Shown here piece after piece: positions 8,127 through 15,863 of a DNA stretch of 16,767 bases. Below the pieces are notes generated by a model. It saw only the letters and a list, made by a program, of their open reading frames with translations, searched no databases and was not told the origin of the DNA. Position 1 is the stretch's first letter. Each line of letters starts with the position of its first letter. The stretch covers positions 1 to 16,767 of the forward strand of contig DBHI01000084.1 in assembly GCA_002296125.1 (NCBI GenBank), given 5' to 3'. The DNA is from Anaerolineales bacterium UBA832. GTDB taxonomy: Bacteria > Chloroflexota > Anaerolineae > Anaerolineales > UBA11657. The translations under genes were made by a program, and so were the position numbers.

Positions 8127-8176
8127 GTGATGTTAGATAAGATAGCATACATTAACTAGATTATAGAGGGAGTCAT

Positions 8177-9358
8177 ATGATTGATACAGTATTAGAAGAA
8201 TCGTCAGATCTCTTAACAGAATTAGTAGAAAGAGCTAGTGAATTTGGTTACTTGACACAGGAAGACATTCTTCAGCTAATTCCACAAGCTGAAGAACCAT
8301 CAGTTTTAGAAGAATTATTTAGGTTTTTGGCTGATGTAGGTGTGGATGTTCAGATTGATGAACACGGTGTGATTGATGCAGTGGATCAGGAAGAGGGTAA
8401 GGATGACTTATACAAATCTAAACATTCAATGTTTGATTTATCACATATCTCTGTTGATGATAGTGTGGGTTTATATCTTAAGGAAATGGCTAGTGTACCT
8501 TTGTTAAATACTGAGGAGGAAATAGATCTTGCTCAGCGATACGAAAAAGGCAAAAAAGCTTCACGTAAACTTAAGAAAAATGATAATTTGTCTATGGATC
8601 AGGAGATAGAATTACAGGGTCTACTTGATGATGGCGAATTAGCACGAGCGCATATTATTAAGGCTAATACTCGTTTAGTTGTATCAGTTGCAAAAAAGTA
8701 TGTTGGTCAAGGTGTGCCTTTTCTAGACCTTATTCAAGAAGGAAATTTGGGCTTAATGAAAGCAGTTGAAAAATTCGATTATCGCAGAGGTTTTCGTTTC
8801 AGTACATATGCAACTTGGTGGATTAGGCAGACTATTACTCGTGCTGTTGCTGATCAGAGTCGTACTATACGTGTTCCGGTACACATGAATGATAGGATTC
8901 GTACTTTGTATAAGACTGCATATAAACTAGAGCAAAAATATGGTAAGCAGCCTACACCTGAAGAATTAGCTGCAAAATTAAAACTTGATCCGGAATATGT
9001 AAGGTGGATGTTTAAAGTTTCGTGGCAACCTATGTCTTTGGAAGAGCCATCAGGAGAGGATGGAGATACAGAGTTAGGACAATTTATAGAAGATGATAAT
9101 GTTCAGACTCCGGGTCAGTCGGCTCATGAGAACTTGTTACACTCAAAGGTAGAGGAAGTATTAGCAACATTGTCTCCACGTGAAGCTTGTATTCTGCGTA
9201 TGAGGTTTGGTTTACCCAATGGACATGCTCATACTCTTGAAGAGGTAGGTCGTAAGTTTGGCCTTACTCGTGAACGTATAAGACAAATTGAAGGTAAAGC
9301 TTTAAGACGTTTGCGACATCCTCGTAGAGCAAGGATGTTAAGAGAATATTCATCATAA
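8177..9358 (+). CDS. rpoD: RNA polymerase primary sigma factor (RpoD/SigA)
   Basis: A 393-residue sigma-70 group 1 factor that directs RNA polymerase to housekeeping promoters. Domains in order: a region 1.1-like helical segment (about 8-65), a short acidic linker, region 1.2 (DSVGLYLKEMASVPLLNTEEE, 95-115), region 2 with ANTRLVVSVAKKYVGQG and FDLIQEGN-like core binding (about 163-193), the -10 recognition and melting segment FSTYATWWIRQTITRAVADQ (208-227), region 3, and region 4.2 with the -35 recognition helix LEEVGRKFGLTRERIRQIEGKALRRLRHP (354-382). The presence of region 1.1 and full conservation of regions 2.4 and 4.2 argue for the primary factor over a stress paralogue. It is short, lacking the large insertion seen in proteobacterial RpoD. 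It has a strong ribosome binding site (AGAGGGAG). The neighbours are DUF177 and a peroxiredoxin; the commoner dnaG neighbour is absent. Confidence 0.95.
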   Translation: MIDTVLEESSDLLTELVERASEFGYLTQEDILQLIPQAEEPSVLEELFRFLADVGVDVQIDEHGVIDAVDQEEGKDDLYKSKHSMFDLSHISVDDSVGLYLKEMASVPLLNTEEEIDLAQRYEKGKKASRKLKKNDNLSMDQEIELQGLLDDGELARAHIIKANTRLVVSVAKKYVGQGVPFLDLIQEGNLGLMKAVEKFDYRRGFRFSTYATWWIRQTITRAVADQSRTIRVPVHMNDRIRTLYKTAYKLEQKYGKQPTPEELAAKLKLDPEYVRWMFKVSWQPMSLEEPSGEDGDTELGQFIEDDNVQTPGQSAHENLLHSKVEEVLATLSPREACILRMRFGLPNGHAHTLEEVGRKFGLTRERIRQIEGKALRRLRHPRRARMLREYSS

Positions 9359-9373
9359 AGGGTGAAGAAAAAA

Positions 9374-9838
9374 GTGCTTAAGGTAGGTGATAAGGCTCCT
9401 CATTTTTTACTTCCATCATCGAATGGGGAAACTGTTGATTTAAATAAATTATTAGGAAAAAAAATAGTATTATTTTTTTATCCGAAAGATAACACACCCG
9501 GTTGTATCAAAGAGGTTTGTAGTTTTCGTGATGTATATACTGAAATAAAGAAACTAGGAGTTGTGTTATTGGGTGTAAGTGCTGATAGTTTGAAATCACA
9601 TAATAATTTTGTATCAAAGTATGAATTGCCGTTTGTGTTACTATCTGATATTGATAAATCAGTAGGAAAGGCATATTTTGCTTGGGGTCCAAAAAAGAGA
9701 AACGGTCGTGAATATATGGGTATGCACAGGGTGACTTATATTATTGATGAGAAGGGACATATTTTTCATGTATGGTCAAAAGTTAGTCCTACTAATCATG
9801 GCGTGGAAGTTTTAGAAATTATCAATTCGCGCCCATAG
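9374..9838 (+). CDS. bcp: Peroxiredoxin, Bcp/PrxQ type (thiol peroxidase)
   Basis: A peroxiredoxin of the Bcp/PrxQ class, reducing hydrogen peroxide and organic hydroperoxides with electrons from a thioredoxin-like donor. It begins LKVGDKAPHFLLPSSNGETVDL, as the family usually does. The active site NTPGCIKEVCSFRD carries the peroxidatic Cys in the P-x3-T-x2-C context and a second Cys five residues later, the resolving Cys of atypical 2-Cys Bcp proteins. The catalytic Arg is in GMHRVTYIID. GTG at 9374 is chosen because AAGGG at 9358-9362 sits at usable spacing; the GTG at 9362 would overlap this site and add only four residues (MKKK). The gene follows the sigma factor by a few bases, so it is almost certainly cotranscribed with it. 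No signal peptide, hence cytoplasmic. Confidence 0.93.
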   Translation: MLKVGDKAPHFLLPSSNGETVDLNKLLGKKIVLFFYPKDNTPGCIKEVCSFRDVYTEIKKLGVVLLGVSADSLKSHNNFVSKYELPFVLLSDIDKSVGKAYFAWGPKKRNGREYMGMHRVTYIIDEKGHIFHVWSKVSPTNHGVEVLEIINSRP

Positions 9839-9896
9839 CTGCACTTATAAATTTTTCGTTAACACGTAAAGCAAACTTTTCTTTATAATTAGAGTT

Positions 9897-11669
9897 ATGT
9901 CAAAACCTATATTAGTAGCTGTTGCTTGGCCATATGCCAACGCGGAAATCCACGTTGGAAATATTTCTGGTGCATATCTGCCTGCAGATATTTTTGCTCG
10001 TTATCATAGATTATTAGGCAATCAAGTATTGATGGTATCGGGTTCAGATGCTCATGGTACTCCTATTACAGTTCGAGCAGATTCGGAATCCAAGAGTCCC
10101 GAAGAAATATATTCTCATTATCATGAAGGTTTTTTGAAATTGTTTGTTGATTTAGGTATAACATATGATCTTTTTACTACTACACATTCAGACAATCATT
10201 TCAATGTAGCGCAAACAGTTTTCAACAGGTTGTTGGAAAATGGATTTTTGTATAGGGAAATAGAGCAGCAATGGTATTCATCGAAGTCTAACAGATTTTT
10301 GCCGGACAGGTATATTGAAGGTACATGTTATCTTTGTGGTTATGATGAAGCTAGAGGTGATCAGTGTGATAGTTGTGGTCATATACTAGACGGAAAAAAA
10401 TTGTTGCAACCACGATCTAAAACAGGTGACAAATCATTGGAATTACGTGAAACAGAACATTATTTCATTGATTTAGTAAAACTGTCAGATCAAATTAGTC
10501 ATTATTTGTCAACTGATAAATCACATTGGAGGGCTAATGTGCTTAAGCCATCATTATATACAGTTGATGAAATTGGTCTACATGGCAGAGCAATTACCAG
10601 AGATTTGGATTGGGGTATACCTGTACCTTTGGATGGTTGGGATGACAAGTGCTTGTATGTATGGTTTGAAGCAGTTATAGGGTATTTATCTGCTTCAATT
10701 GAGTGGGCATCTAATAATAATGAACCATTTTCATGGCATCAGTGGTGGTATAACGACGATTGTTTGAGTTATTATTTTATTGGTAAAGATAATATACCAT
10801 TTCATGCTGTAATTTGGCCTGCAGAATTGATTGGTGTTAGTCAACTCAGTGGTGATGATTTGTCCACCAAATTAAATTTGCCTTATGACGTTCCGGCAAA
10901 TGAATTTATGAATTTAGAAGGAGAAAAGATTTCAGGCAGTCGTAATTGGGCTGTATGGGGTTTAGATGTTGTGGAGCGTTATGGGGCGGATGCAGTACGA
11001 TATTATTTGACTGTAAATATGCCTGAGACTAAGGATACAGATTGGTCTTGGTCAGATTTTCAACAACGCAATAATGATCAATTAGTTGCAACTTGGGGAA
11101 ATTTAGTGAATAGAGTTTTAAATTTTGCGTACAAAAATTTTGATGCAAAAGTGCCTGATCCTAAGAAACTTCGCAACGAAGATCAAACTTTGCTAAATAC
11201 CATCAACCAAGGATTTGATGAAATAGGTAGATTGATAGAGTTAGTAAAAATGAGACAGGCTTTACAAGAAGCATTTAGGTTAGCATCAGACGTGAATAAA
11301 TATCTTGAAGATCAGGCGCCTTGGTTTACAATTAAATCTGATTTGGATGCAGCATCTAAATCTATATATACAGCTTTAAGAGCTATAGACTCATTAAAAA
11401 TTGTTTTTTCTCCGTTTTTGCCATTTAGTTCAGAGCAATTACATGTTTATTTGGGATACAAGGGAAGTTTATTTGGTGATCAATCTATTAGGAATGTGCA
11501 AGATAAGAGGTGGTCTCGTTCATTATTAGAATATTCTCACAAGGGTGCAACAGGATTATGGAAACCTAGTGAATTGCCTGTTGGACAAGAGATACATAAA
11601 CCAGATACACTTTTTCAAAAATTGGATGAAGAAATTATTGAACAGGAGATGTCTCGTTTGGGAGATTAG
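9897..11669 (+). CDS. metG: Methionyl-tRNA synthetase
   Basis: A 590-residue class I aminoacyl-tRNA synthetase that charges initiator and elongator tRNA-Met with methionine. The N-terminal Rossmann domain has VAVAWPYANAEIHVGN, with the HIGH-type signature HVGN (19-22). The connective peptide has a zinc-binding C-x2-C-x9-C-x2-C (144-160), followed by GIPVPLDGWDDKCLYVWFEAVIGYLSA (240-266) and FIGKDNIPFH (294-303). The KMSKS loop reads KISGSR (344-349), so the second lysine is replaced by Gly; related MetG proteins with Thr at this place are known, so activity is not in doubt. The helical anticodon-binding domain follows; there is no C-terminal Trbp111-like tRNA-binding domain. The ATG has only a weak AGAG upstream, and a TATAAT ends 7 bases before it. 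The next gene starts 5 bases after the stop. Confidence 0.96.
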   Translation: MSKPILVAVAWPYANAEIHVGNISGAYLPADIFARYHRLLGNQVLMVSGSDAHGTPITVRADSESKSPEEIYSHYHEGFLKLFVDLGITYDLFTTTHSDNHFNVAQTVFNRLLENGFLYREIEQQWYSSKSNRFLPDRYIEGTCYLCGYDEARGDQCDSCGHILDGKKLLQPRSKTGDKSLELRETEHYFIDLVKLSDQISHYLSTDKSHWRANVLKPSLYTVDEIGLHGRAITRDLDWGIPVPLDGWDDKCLYVWFEAVIGYLSASIEWASNNNEPFSWHQWWYNDDCLSYYFIGKDNIPFHAVIWPAELIGVSQLSGDDLSTKLNLPYDVPANEFMNLEGEKISGSRNWAVWGLDVVERYGADAVRYYLTVNMPETKDTDWSWSDFQQRNNDQLVATWGNLVNRVLNFAYKNFDAKVPDPKKLRNEDQTLLNTINQGFDEIGRLIELVKMRQALQEAFRLASDVNKYLEDQAPWFTIKSDLDAASKSIYTALRAIDSLKIVFSPFLPFSSEQLHVYLGYKGSLFGDQSIRNVQDKRWSRSLLEYSHKGATGLWKPSELPVGQEIHKPDTLFQKLDEEIIEQEMSRLGD

Positions 11670-11674
11670 ACAAT

Positions 11675-12973
11675 ATGAAAAAATTGTCTAACGTATGTTT
11701 AGCAGGGATTATTTTTATAATAATTTTATATTTTTTAGTAGGCTTTTTGTATATTTTCAATGTTCCTCAATGGCAATCTCCAGATGAACCCGCACATTAC
11801 AATTATATTAAATATGTAGCATTGACTGGCACCTTACCTATTTTGCAATTGGGAGATTACAATCAATCTGATATAAATAATTTAATGAAAATTGGATCTT
11901 CATTAAATTTTGACATTGACTCTTTGAAATATGAAGCGCATCAGCCTCCTTTGTATTATGTTTTGTTAGCGCCAGTATTTGTCATATTTGAAGGTTCAAT
12001 TATTGTACTTCGGTCTGTTTCCTTATTGTTAGGTGCATGTGTAATTATCTTATCTGTGCTCGTGACAAGAATAGTTGTTTTGGACAATACTCCAGTAATT
12101 TTAGCTGTTGCTGGATTTGTTGCATTTTTACCACAACATGTTGCAATGATGGCATCAATTAATAATGATAGTCTAGCTGAAGTCGTTATTCTTCTAGGAG
12201 TTCTATCAACTTTGCGTGATGACAAGCCATGGATTATAGGGATCATTATAGGTTTGGGTTTTTTGACAAAAATGACAACGTATTTTCTGATAGTTATAGG
12301 TTTGTTTGGTGTTTTATATGGATCTTCTAAAGCAAATAATAAGTTTATGCTTGTATTACAAGTGATTTTCCCCAGCATTTTATTAGGATCAGTTTTTTGG
12401 TTGCGAAATATATATACATATGGATGGCCAGATTTGTTTGGATTGATTATTCATTCAGATGTTGTAATTGGTCAACCTCTTACTATTGATTGGATTAATA
12501 GTTTGGGCTTGGTAGAGTATTTGGTAAGATTTTTGAATACAACTTTTCATAGTTTTTGGGGACAATTTGGTTGGATGACAATACCTATGAACACAAGTAT
12601 ATATTTTATCCTTAAGTTAGTTTTTGTATTGGTTATTATTGGTTGTTTCTCATTAGGGAAGTATAGTTCAGTGAAACTTAAAATGTATTCGCGCAATGTT
12701 GTTTTGATGCTAGGGATGATTTTGTTAGTTGTTAGTCAATATATTTGGTATAACTTGTCTTTTGTACAGCATCAGGGTCGTTATTTGTTTCCATCTTTGT
12801 CCGCTATTGCATTGTTTTATGTATTTGGTATTTCCGGTTGGACTGGTTTACTATTTTCCAGAATATTAAATTATAAGAAAATAGGGTATTGGGCCCCAGT
12901 TGCTTTAGTACCTATTTTGATTGTTTTAGATATATATGTTTTGTATTATGTGATAATACCTGGATATGCCTAG
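11675..12973 (+). CDS. GT-C fold polytopic membrane protein, DUF2142-like (putative glycosyltransferase)
   Basis: A 432-residue integral membrane protein with about ten to eleven hydrophobic helices, starting with one at residues 8-30. It resembles DUF2142/GT-C membrane glycosyltransferases that use lipid-linked sugars. Landmarks are an acidic first-loop motif SPDEPAHY (35-42), the position where GT-C enzymes place their catalytic acid, then HQPPLYY (89-95), SINNDSLAEV (161-170), GFLTKMT (195-201), FWGQFGWM (294-301) and QGRYLFPSL (367-375). Donor and acceptor are unknown, and a function other than glycosyl transfer is possible. The ATG has GGGAGA about 10 bases upstream, inside the end of metG, so it is probably cotranscribed with that unrelated gene. 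No other envelope or polysaccharide genes are visible nearby. Confidence 0.75.
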   Translation: MKKLSNVCLAGIIFIIILYFLVGFLYIFNVPQWQSPDEPAHYNYIKYVALTGTLPILQLGDYNQSDINNLMKIGSSLNFDIDSLKYEAHQPPLYYVLLAPVFVIFEGSIIVLRSVSLLLGACVIILSVLVTRIVVLDNTPVILAVAGFVAFLPQHVAMMASINNDSLAEVVILLGVLSTLRDDKPWIIGIIIGLGFLTKMTTYFLIVIGLFGVLYGSSKANNKFMLVLQVIFPSILLGSVFWLRNIYTYGWPDLFGLIIHSDVVIGQPLTIDWINSLGLVEYLVRFLNTTFHSFWGQFGWMTIPMNTSIYFILKLVFVLVIIGCFSLGKYSSVKLKMYSRNVVLMLGMILLVVSQYIWYNLSFVQHQGRYLFPSLSAIALFYVFGISGWTGLLFSRILNYKKIGYWAPVALVPILIVLDIYVLYYVIIPGYA

Positions 12974-12986
12974 ATGATTTTTATCT

Positions 12987-13015
12987 TTGACAGTATGTAT
13001 TCTATATGATACACT
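12987..13015 (+). promoter_or_regulatory. Predicted promoter for the RNase J leader RNA
   Basis: A perfect TTGACA (12987-12992), a 17-base spacer and TACACT (13010-13015) preceded by TGA (extended -10 type) lie just after the membrane protein gene. The predicted start is near 13022, about 144 bases before the RNase J ATG. Its layout closely mirrors the promoter at 7570-7598 in spacing and TGA extension. Confidence 0.7.
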
Positions 13016-13021
13016 TCGCGC

Positions 13022-13165
13022 CGAATTTAGGTAGTTTAGTCTCAAGGGGGCTTTTGGTATTAGGTTGTAAGCTGGTATGTGTTGCAAACAACTGGATAAA
13101 TGTGAAAGACGTAACCCGACGGGGAAGAATATGCCGCCGGGTTTTTTTATTGGAGTAAAAAATAA
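13022..13165 (+). ncRNA. Long 5' leader or small RNA upstream of RNase J, ending in a terminator-like hairpin
   Basis: This is the only sizeable spacer with evident structure. It runs from the predicted start near 13022 to the RNase J ATG. Visible pairing options are TTTAGTCT (13035-13042) with AGAC and TAA around one bulged G (13107-13114), enclosing GGTTGT (13063-13068) with ACAACT (13088-13093), or alternatively a local GTTG-CAAA-CAAC hairpin (13081-13092). It closes with the GC-rich hairpin and T-run listed separately. It is noticeably richer in G+C than its surroundings. I do not recognise a known riboswitch, SRP, 6S, T-box or tmRNA signature. It may be a cis-regulatory leader controlling RNase J or an independent small RNA of about 125 nt with readthrough. 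The pairings are read by eye. Confidence 0.5.
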
Positions 13166-13172
13166 ATGGTAG
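13077..13172 (+). other. Possible 31-codon leader ORF overlapping the RNase J start
   Basis: An ATG at 13077 opens 31 codons (beginning MCCKQLDKCERR, ending VKNKW) that run through the terminator-like hairpin and T-run. It stops at TAG 13170-13172, four bases into the RNase J gene in another frame. It has no convincing ribosome binding site, and an open frame of this size can arise by chance. The geometry would allow translational coupling or ribosome-dependent attenuation, so it is listed with low confidence. Confidence 0.15.
13113..13148 (+). terminator. Intrinsic terminator/attenuator-like hairpin before RNase J
   Basis: AACCCG-A-CGG (13113-13122) pairs with CCG-C-CGGGTT (13134-13143) around one A/C mismatch and an 11-base loop, followed directly by a run of seven T's (13142-13148). 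The RNase J ribosome binding site GGAG (13152-13155) comes four bases later, so a transcript reaching RNase J must read through it. Confidence 0.75.
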
Positions 13173-14809
13173 AAAAAAAATTAAAGATAATTCCTTTAGG
13201 TGGTTTTGGGGAAGTTGGTAAAAATATGATGTTAGTAGAATATGAAGAGGAGATTTTGATTATTGATACGGGTTTGATGTTTCCTGAAAGTAATATGTTA
13301 GGAGTAGATTACATAATTCCTGACTTCAGTTATTTAGATGATAAGCTTGACAAGGTTCGTGGTATTGTCATTACACATGGACATGAGGATCATACGGGTG
13401 CAATACGACATGTTGTATCGAAAATTGATGCTCCAATTTATGCTACTCCTTTTACCTGTGGATTGTTGAGAAATAAATTGCGACAAGCAAAATCTTATGA
13501 CATGTCTAAGTTGAAAGAAATTAGATCTGGTGATGAGATAGAGATAGGTTTGTTTAAGGTTGAACCGTTTCATGTGTGTCATAGTATTCCTGATTCGGTT
13601 GGTTTAGCTATTACAACACCTATGGGTTTGATAGTGCATTCAGGAGATTTCAAACTTGATAAAACACCAACTGATGGATGGTGTACTGATTTGAGGAAGT
13701 TAGATGAGTTTGCAGAAAGAGGTGTGCTTGCACTTTTATCTGATTCAACTAATGCTGATCAACCTGGTTGGACTAAGTCAGAATCTGTTATAGATGATGC
13801 TTTAGATAATGTGTTTAGTCAGGCTCATGGCAGAGTATTGGTAGCAACCTTTGCTTCATTGGTTTCGCGTGTACAACAAGTACTAAATGCAGCCGATAGA
13901 CATGGTCGTTATGTTGCAATTGTCGGTACATCCATGATTAACAATACTAAGATGGCTCTTAAATTGGGTTATATTGATGATCCAAATAATGTGTTGGTTT
14001 CGCTTGATAAAGCTTTGGACTTACCCAAAGCTAAAGTAGCTTTGATGATGACTGGCTCTCAAGGTGAACCTTCATCAATATTAGCTCGATTGTCTGTAGG
14101 AAGAAATCGACAATTTGATTTAGAGGAGAATGATACAGTAGTTGTGTCTGCGCATCCTATACCCGGTAATGAAGAGTTGGTTTCTCGTACAATTAATAGA
14201 CTGATTCAGAAAGGTGCAAAAGTTATTTATGATCCAATAGAATCTGTACATGTTTCTGGTCATGCAAAATCTGAGGAACAAAAGCAACTAATTCAAATGG
14301 TTGAACCAAAGTATTTTATTCCTATTCATGGTGAGTTGCGGATGCTGCATGCACATGCATCACTAGCCGAACAGGTTGGAATGGAAGCTAAGGATATAGC
14401 TGTTGTTGAGAATGGTACTATTCTTGAACTTACCACAGATAGCATTAAAGTTGGAGAAAGATATCCAGGGAGTTATGTGTATGTAGATGGCAAAAGTGTT
14501 GGAGATATAGGTCCGCAAATTTTACGAGAGCGGGATAGACTAGGTAGTGATGGATTTGTAATGGTAAATATAATTCTTGATATTGAAACTCAGGAAATAT
14601 TGAAAGAACCAGTTATTACTACCAAAGGTTTTTTGTTTGGTAATGAGGATGTTGAATTAATTGGAAAAGCAAAGAATAAGGCAAAAAATGCTATTGATCG
14701 TCATGCTAAGGAAAATGTTGTGCAGAAACTTGAACAATCTTTAGCAGATTATTTCTATAGTCAAACTAATCGTAGACCATATATATGTGTTTTATTGAAT
14801 GAAGTGTAA
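13166..14809 (+). CDS. rnj: Ribonuclease J
   Basis: A 547-residue metallo-beta-lactamase/beta-CASP ribonuclease that combines endonuclease and 5'-to-3' exonuclease activity in mRNA decay and rRNA maturation. N-terminal LKIIPLGGFGEVGKNM is diagnostic for RNase J. Zinc ligands are in HGHEDHTGA (H71, H73, D75, H76), with H139 in HVCHSIPDS and D161 in HSGDFKLD. The beta-CASP insert runs from about 200 to 355, with ATFASLVSRVQQV and MMTGSQGEP. Then come HVSGHA (362-367) and FIPIHGE (384-390, H388), and a C-terminal domain of about 100 residues. Length is standard. GGAG lies 10 bases before the ATG. It is preceded by a long leader with a terminator-like hairpin, suggesting attenuation or autoregulation, and ends one base before the convergent tsaD stop. 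Confidence 0.97.
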   Translation: MVEKKLKIIPLGGFGEVGKNMMLVEYEEEILIIDTGLMFPESNMLGVDYIIPDFSYLDDKLDKVRGIVITHGHEDHTGAIRHVVSKIDAPIYATPFTCGLLRNKLRQAKSYDMSKLKEIRSGDEIEIGLFKVEPFHVCHSIPDSVGLAITTPMGLIVHSGDFKLDKTPTDGWCTDLRKLDEFAERGVLALLSDSTNADQPGWTKSESVIDDALDNVFSQAHGRVLVATFASLVSRVQQVLNAADRHGRYVAIVGTSMINNTKMALKLGYIDDPNNVLVSLDKALDLPKAKVALMMTGSQGEPSSILARLSVGRNRQFDLEENDTVVVSAHPIPGNEELVSRTINRLIQKGAKVIYDPIESVHVSGHAKSEEQKQLIQMVEPKYFIPIHGELRMLHAHASLAEQVGMEAKDIAVVENGTILELTTDSIKVGERYPGSYVYVDGKSVGDIGPQILRERDRLGSDGFVMVNIILDIETQEILKEPVITTKGFLFGNEDVELIGKAKNKAKNAIDRHAKENVVQKLEQSLADYFYSQTNRRPYICVLLNEV

Positions 14810-14810
14810 A

Positions 14811-15845
14811 TTATATTCCTAGAGGCCATGTAGGTTTTGCATCTATTGTAATGTTGTCATAATGACCTGTTTCAAATCTACGAAAGCCTGCAGATGCTAT
14901 CATTGCTGCATTGTCTGTACACAAATGTTTTGGTGGAAAGTATACAGGCAACTTGCCTGCTCGTTCTATGATTGCATTTTGCAAGAATGTGTTAGCTGAT
15001 ACTCCGCCAGTTACAAAGATACATTTAGCATTATATTTTACCGATGCTTGCACCACTTTTTCTTGTAATACTTCAACAAGTGCAGATTGAAAGCTTGCAG
15101 CTATATCAGCAACTGGTAAATCTACTGATTCAGCACTTCGACCCATATTAACTTCAGGGAATCTCTGTTGTATTTCTCGTACTACTGCAGTTTTGAGACC
15201 ACTAAAGGAAAAGTCCCAACTATTATCTAACCATACTCTAGGAAAATCGAATTGACTACTGTTGCCGTTTAAAGATGCTTGTTCTAAGTGTGGTCCACCA
15301 GGATAAGGTAGACCTAATAATCTACCAATTTTATCGAAGGCTTCACCTGCTGCGTCATCTAAAGTTCCTCCTAAACGCTCATATTCCATATGGTTTTTCA
15401 TAAGGAGCATTTCTGTGTGACCACCTGATACTATAAGTACTATAATGGGGAATTCAACTTCTTCATTATATTCACTTAACCAAAGCGAATAAATATGTCC
15501 TTCAAGGTGATTAATTCCCAATAATGGTAAATTGGCACCTAATGCAATTCCTTTAGCTGTATTAATGCCTACTAGTAATGATCCTACGAGACCCGGTCCT
15601 CTTGTAACTGCAATAGCTGAAATGTCATTTAGACTAACATGGGCTTCAGATAATGCTTGTGCAATGATTGTGTCAATTATTTCTATGTGAGCACGTGAAG
15701 CCATTTCGGGATATATTCCTCCATACTTAGCATGAAGTTCATTTTGTGATGCAACTATGTTTGAAAGGATAGTTGTACCTTCTTCAATCACAGATGCTGC
15801 AGTTTCATCACATGAGGTTTCAATTCCTAAAATTCTTGTAGTCAC
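14811..15845 (-). CDS. tsaD: tRNA N6-adenosine threonylcarbamoyltransferase TsaD
   Basis: A 344-residue Kae1/TsaD/YgjD protein of the ASKHA fold. With TsaB and TsaE it transfers the threonylcarbamoyl group from TC-AMP to A37 of ANN-decoding tRNAs (t6A). Key motifs are ILGIETSCDETAASV at the start, NHLEGHIYS with metal ligands H113 and H117, VSGGHTEM (139-146), GGTLDDAAGEAFDKIGRLLGLPYPGGP (159-185), VTGGVSANTFL (278-288) and CTDNAAMIASAG with metal ligand D311. Length is usual. The GTG start at 15845 has AGGAA about 8 bases upstream and produces the standard N terminus. It begins 18 bases after the M24 peptidase stop, so the two form a minus-strand operon. Its partners TsaB and TsaE are not in the window. 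Confidence 0.97.
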   Translation of the reverse strand: MTTRILGIETSCDETAASVIEEGTTILSNIVASQNELHAKYGGIYPEMASRAHIEIIDTIIAQALSEAHVSLNDISAIAVTRGPGLVGSLLVGINTAKGIALGANLPLLGINHLEGHIYSLWLSEYNEEVEFPIIVLIVSGGHTEMLLMKNHMEYERLGGTLDDAAGEAFDKIGRLLGLPYPGGPHLEQASLNGNSSQFDFPRVWLDNSWDFSFSGLKTAVVREIQQRFPEVNMGRSAESVDLPVADIAASFQSALVEVLQEKVVQASVKYNAKCIFVTGGVSANTFLQNAIIERAGKLPVYFPPKHLCTDNAAMIASAGFRRFETGHYDNITIDAKPTWPLGI

Positions 15846-15863
15846 TTGAATATTTCCTATTGT

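Noticed and set aside
11956..12378. Minus-strand open frame of 140 codons inside the membrane protein gene
   Set aside because: The sense frame has clear hydrophobic helices and conserved motifs, while the antisense translation is low-complexity Thr/Ile/Lys-rich with no family resemblance.
12972..12986. Terminator after the membrane protein gene (AGAT...ATCT repeat)
   Set aside because: Only four base pairs, all but one in each half A/T-dominated, with no T-run after it. Too weak to call.
13022..13150. Known RNA class (SRP RNA, 6S, T-box, TPP, SAM, cobalamin or ZTP riboswitch) upstream of rnj
   Set aside because: None of the conserved cores of these families could be found by eye, so it is reported only as an unassigned leader.
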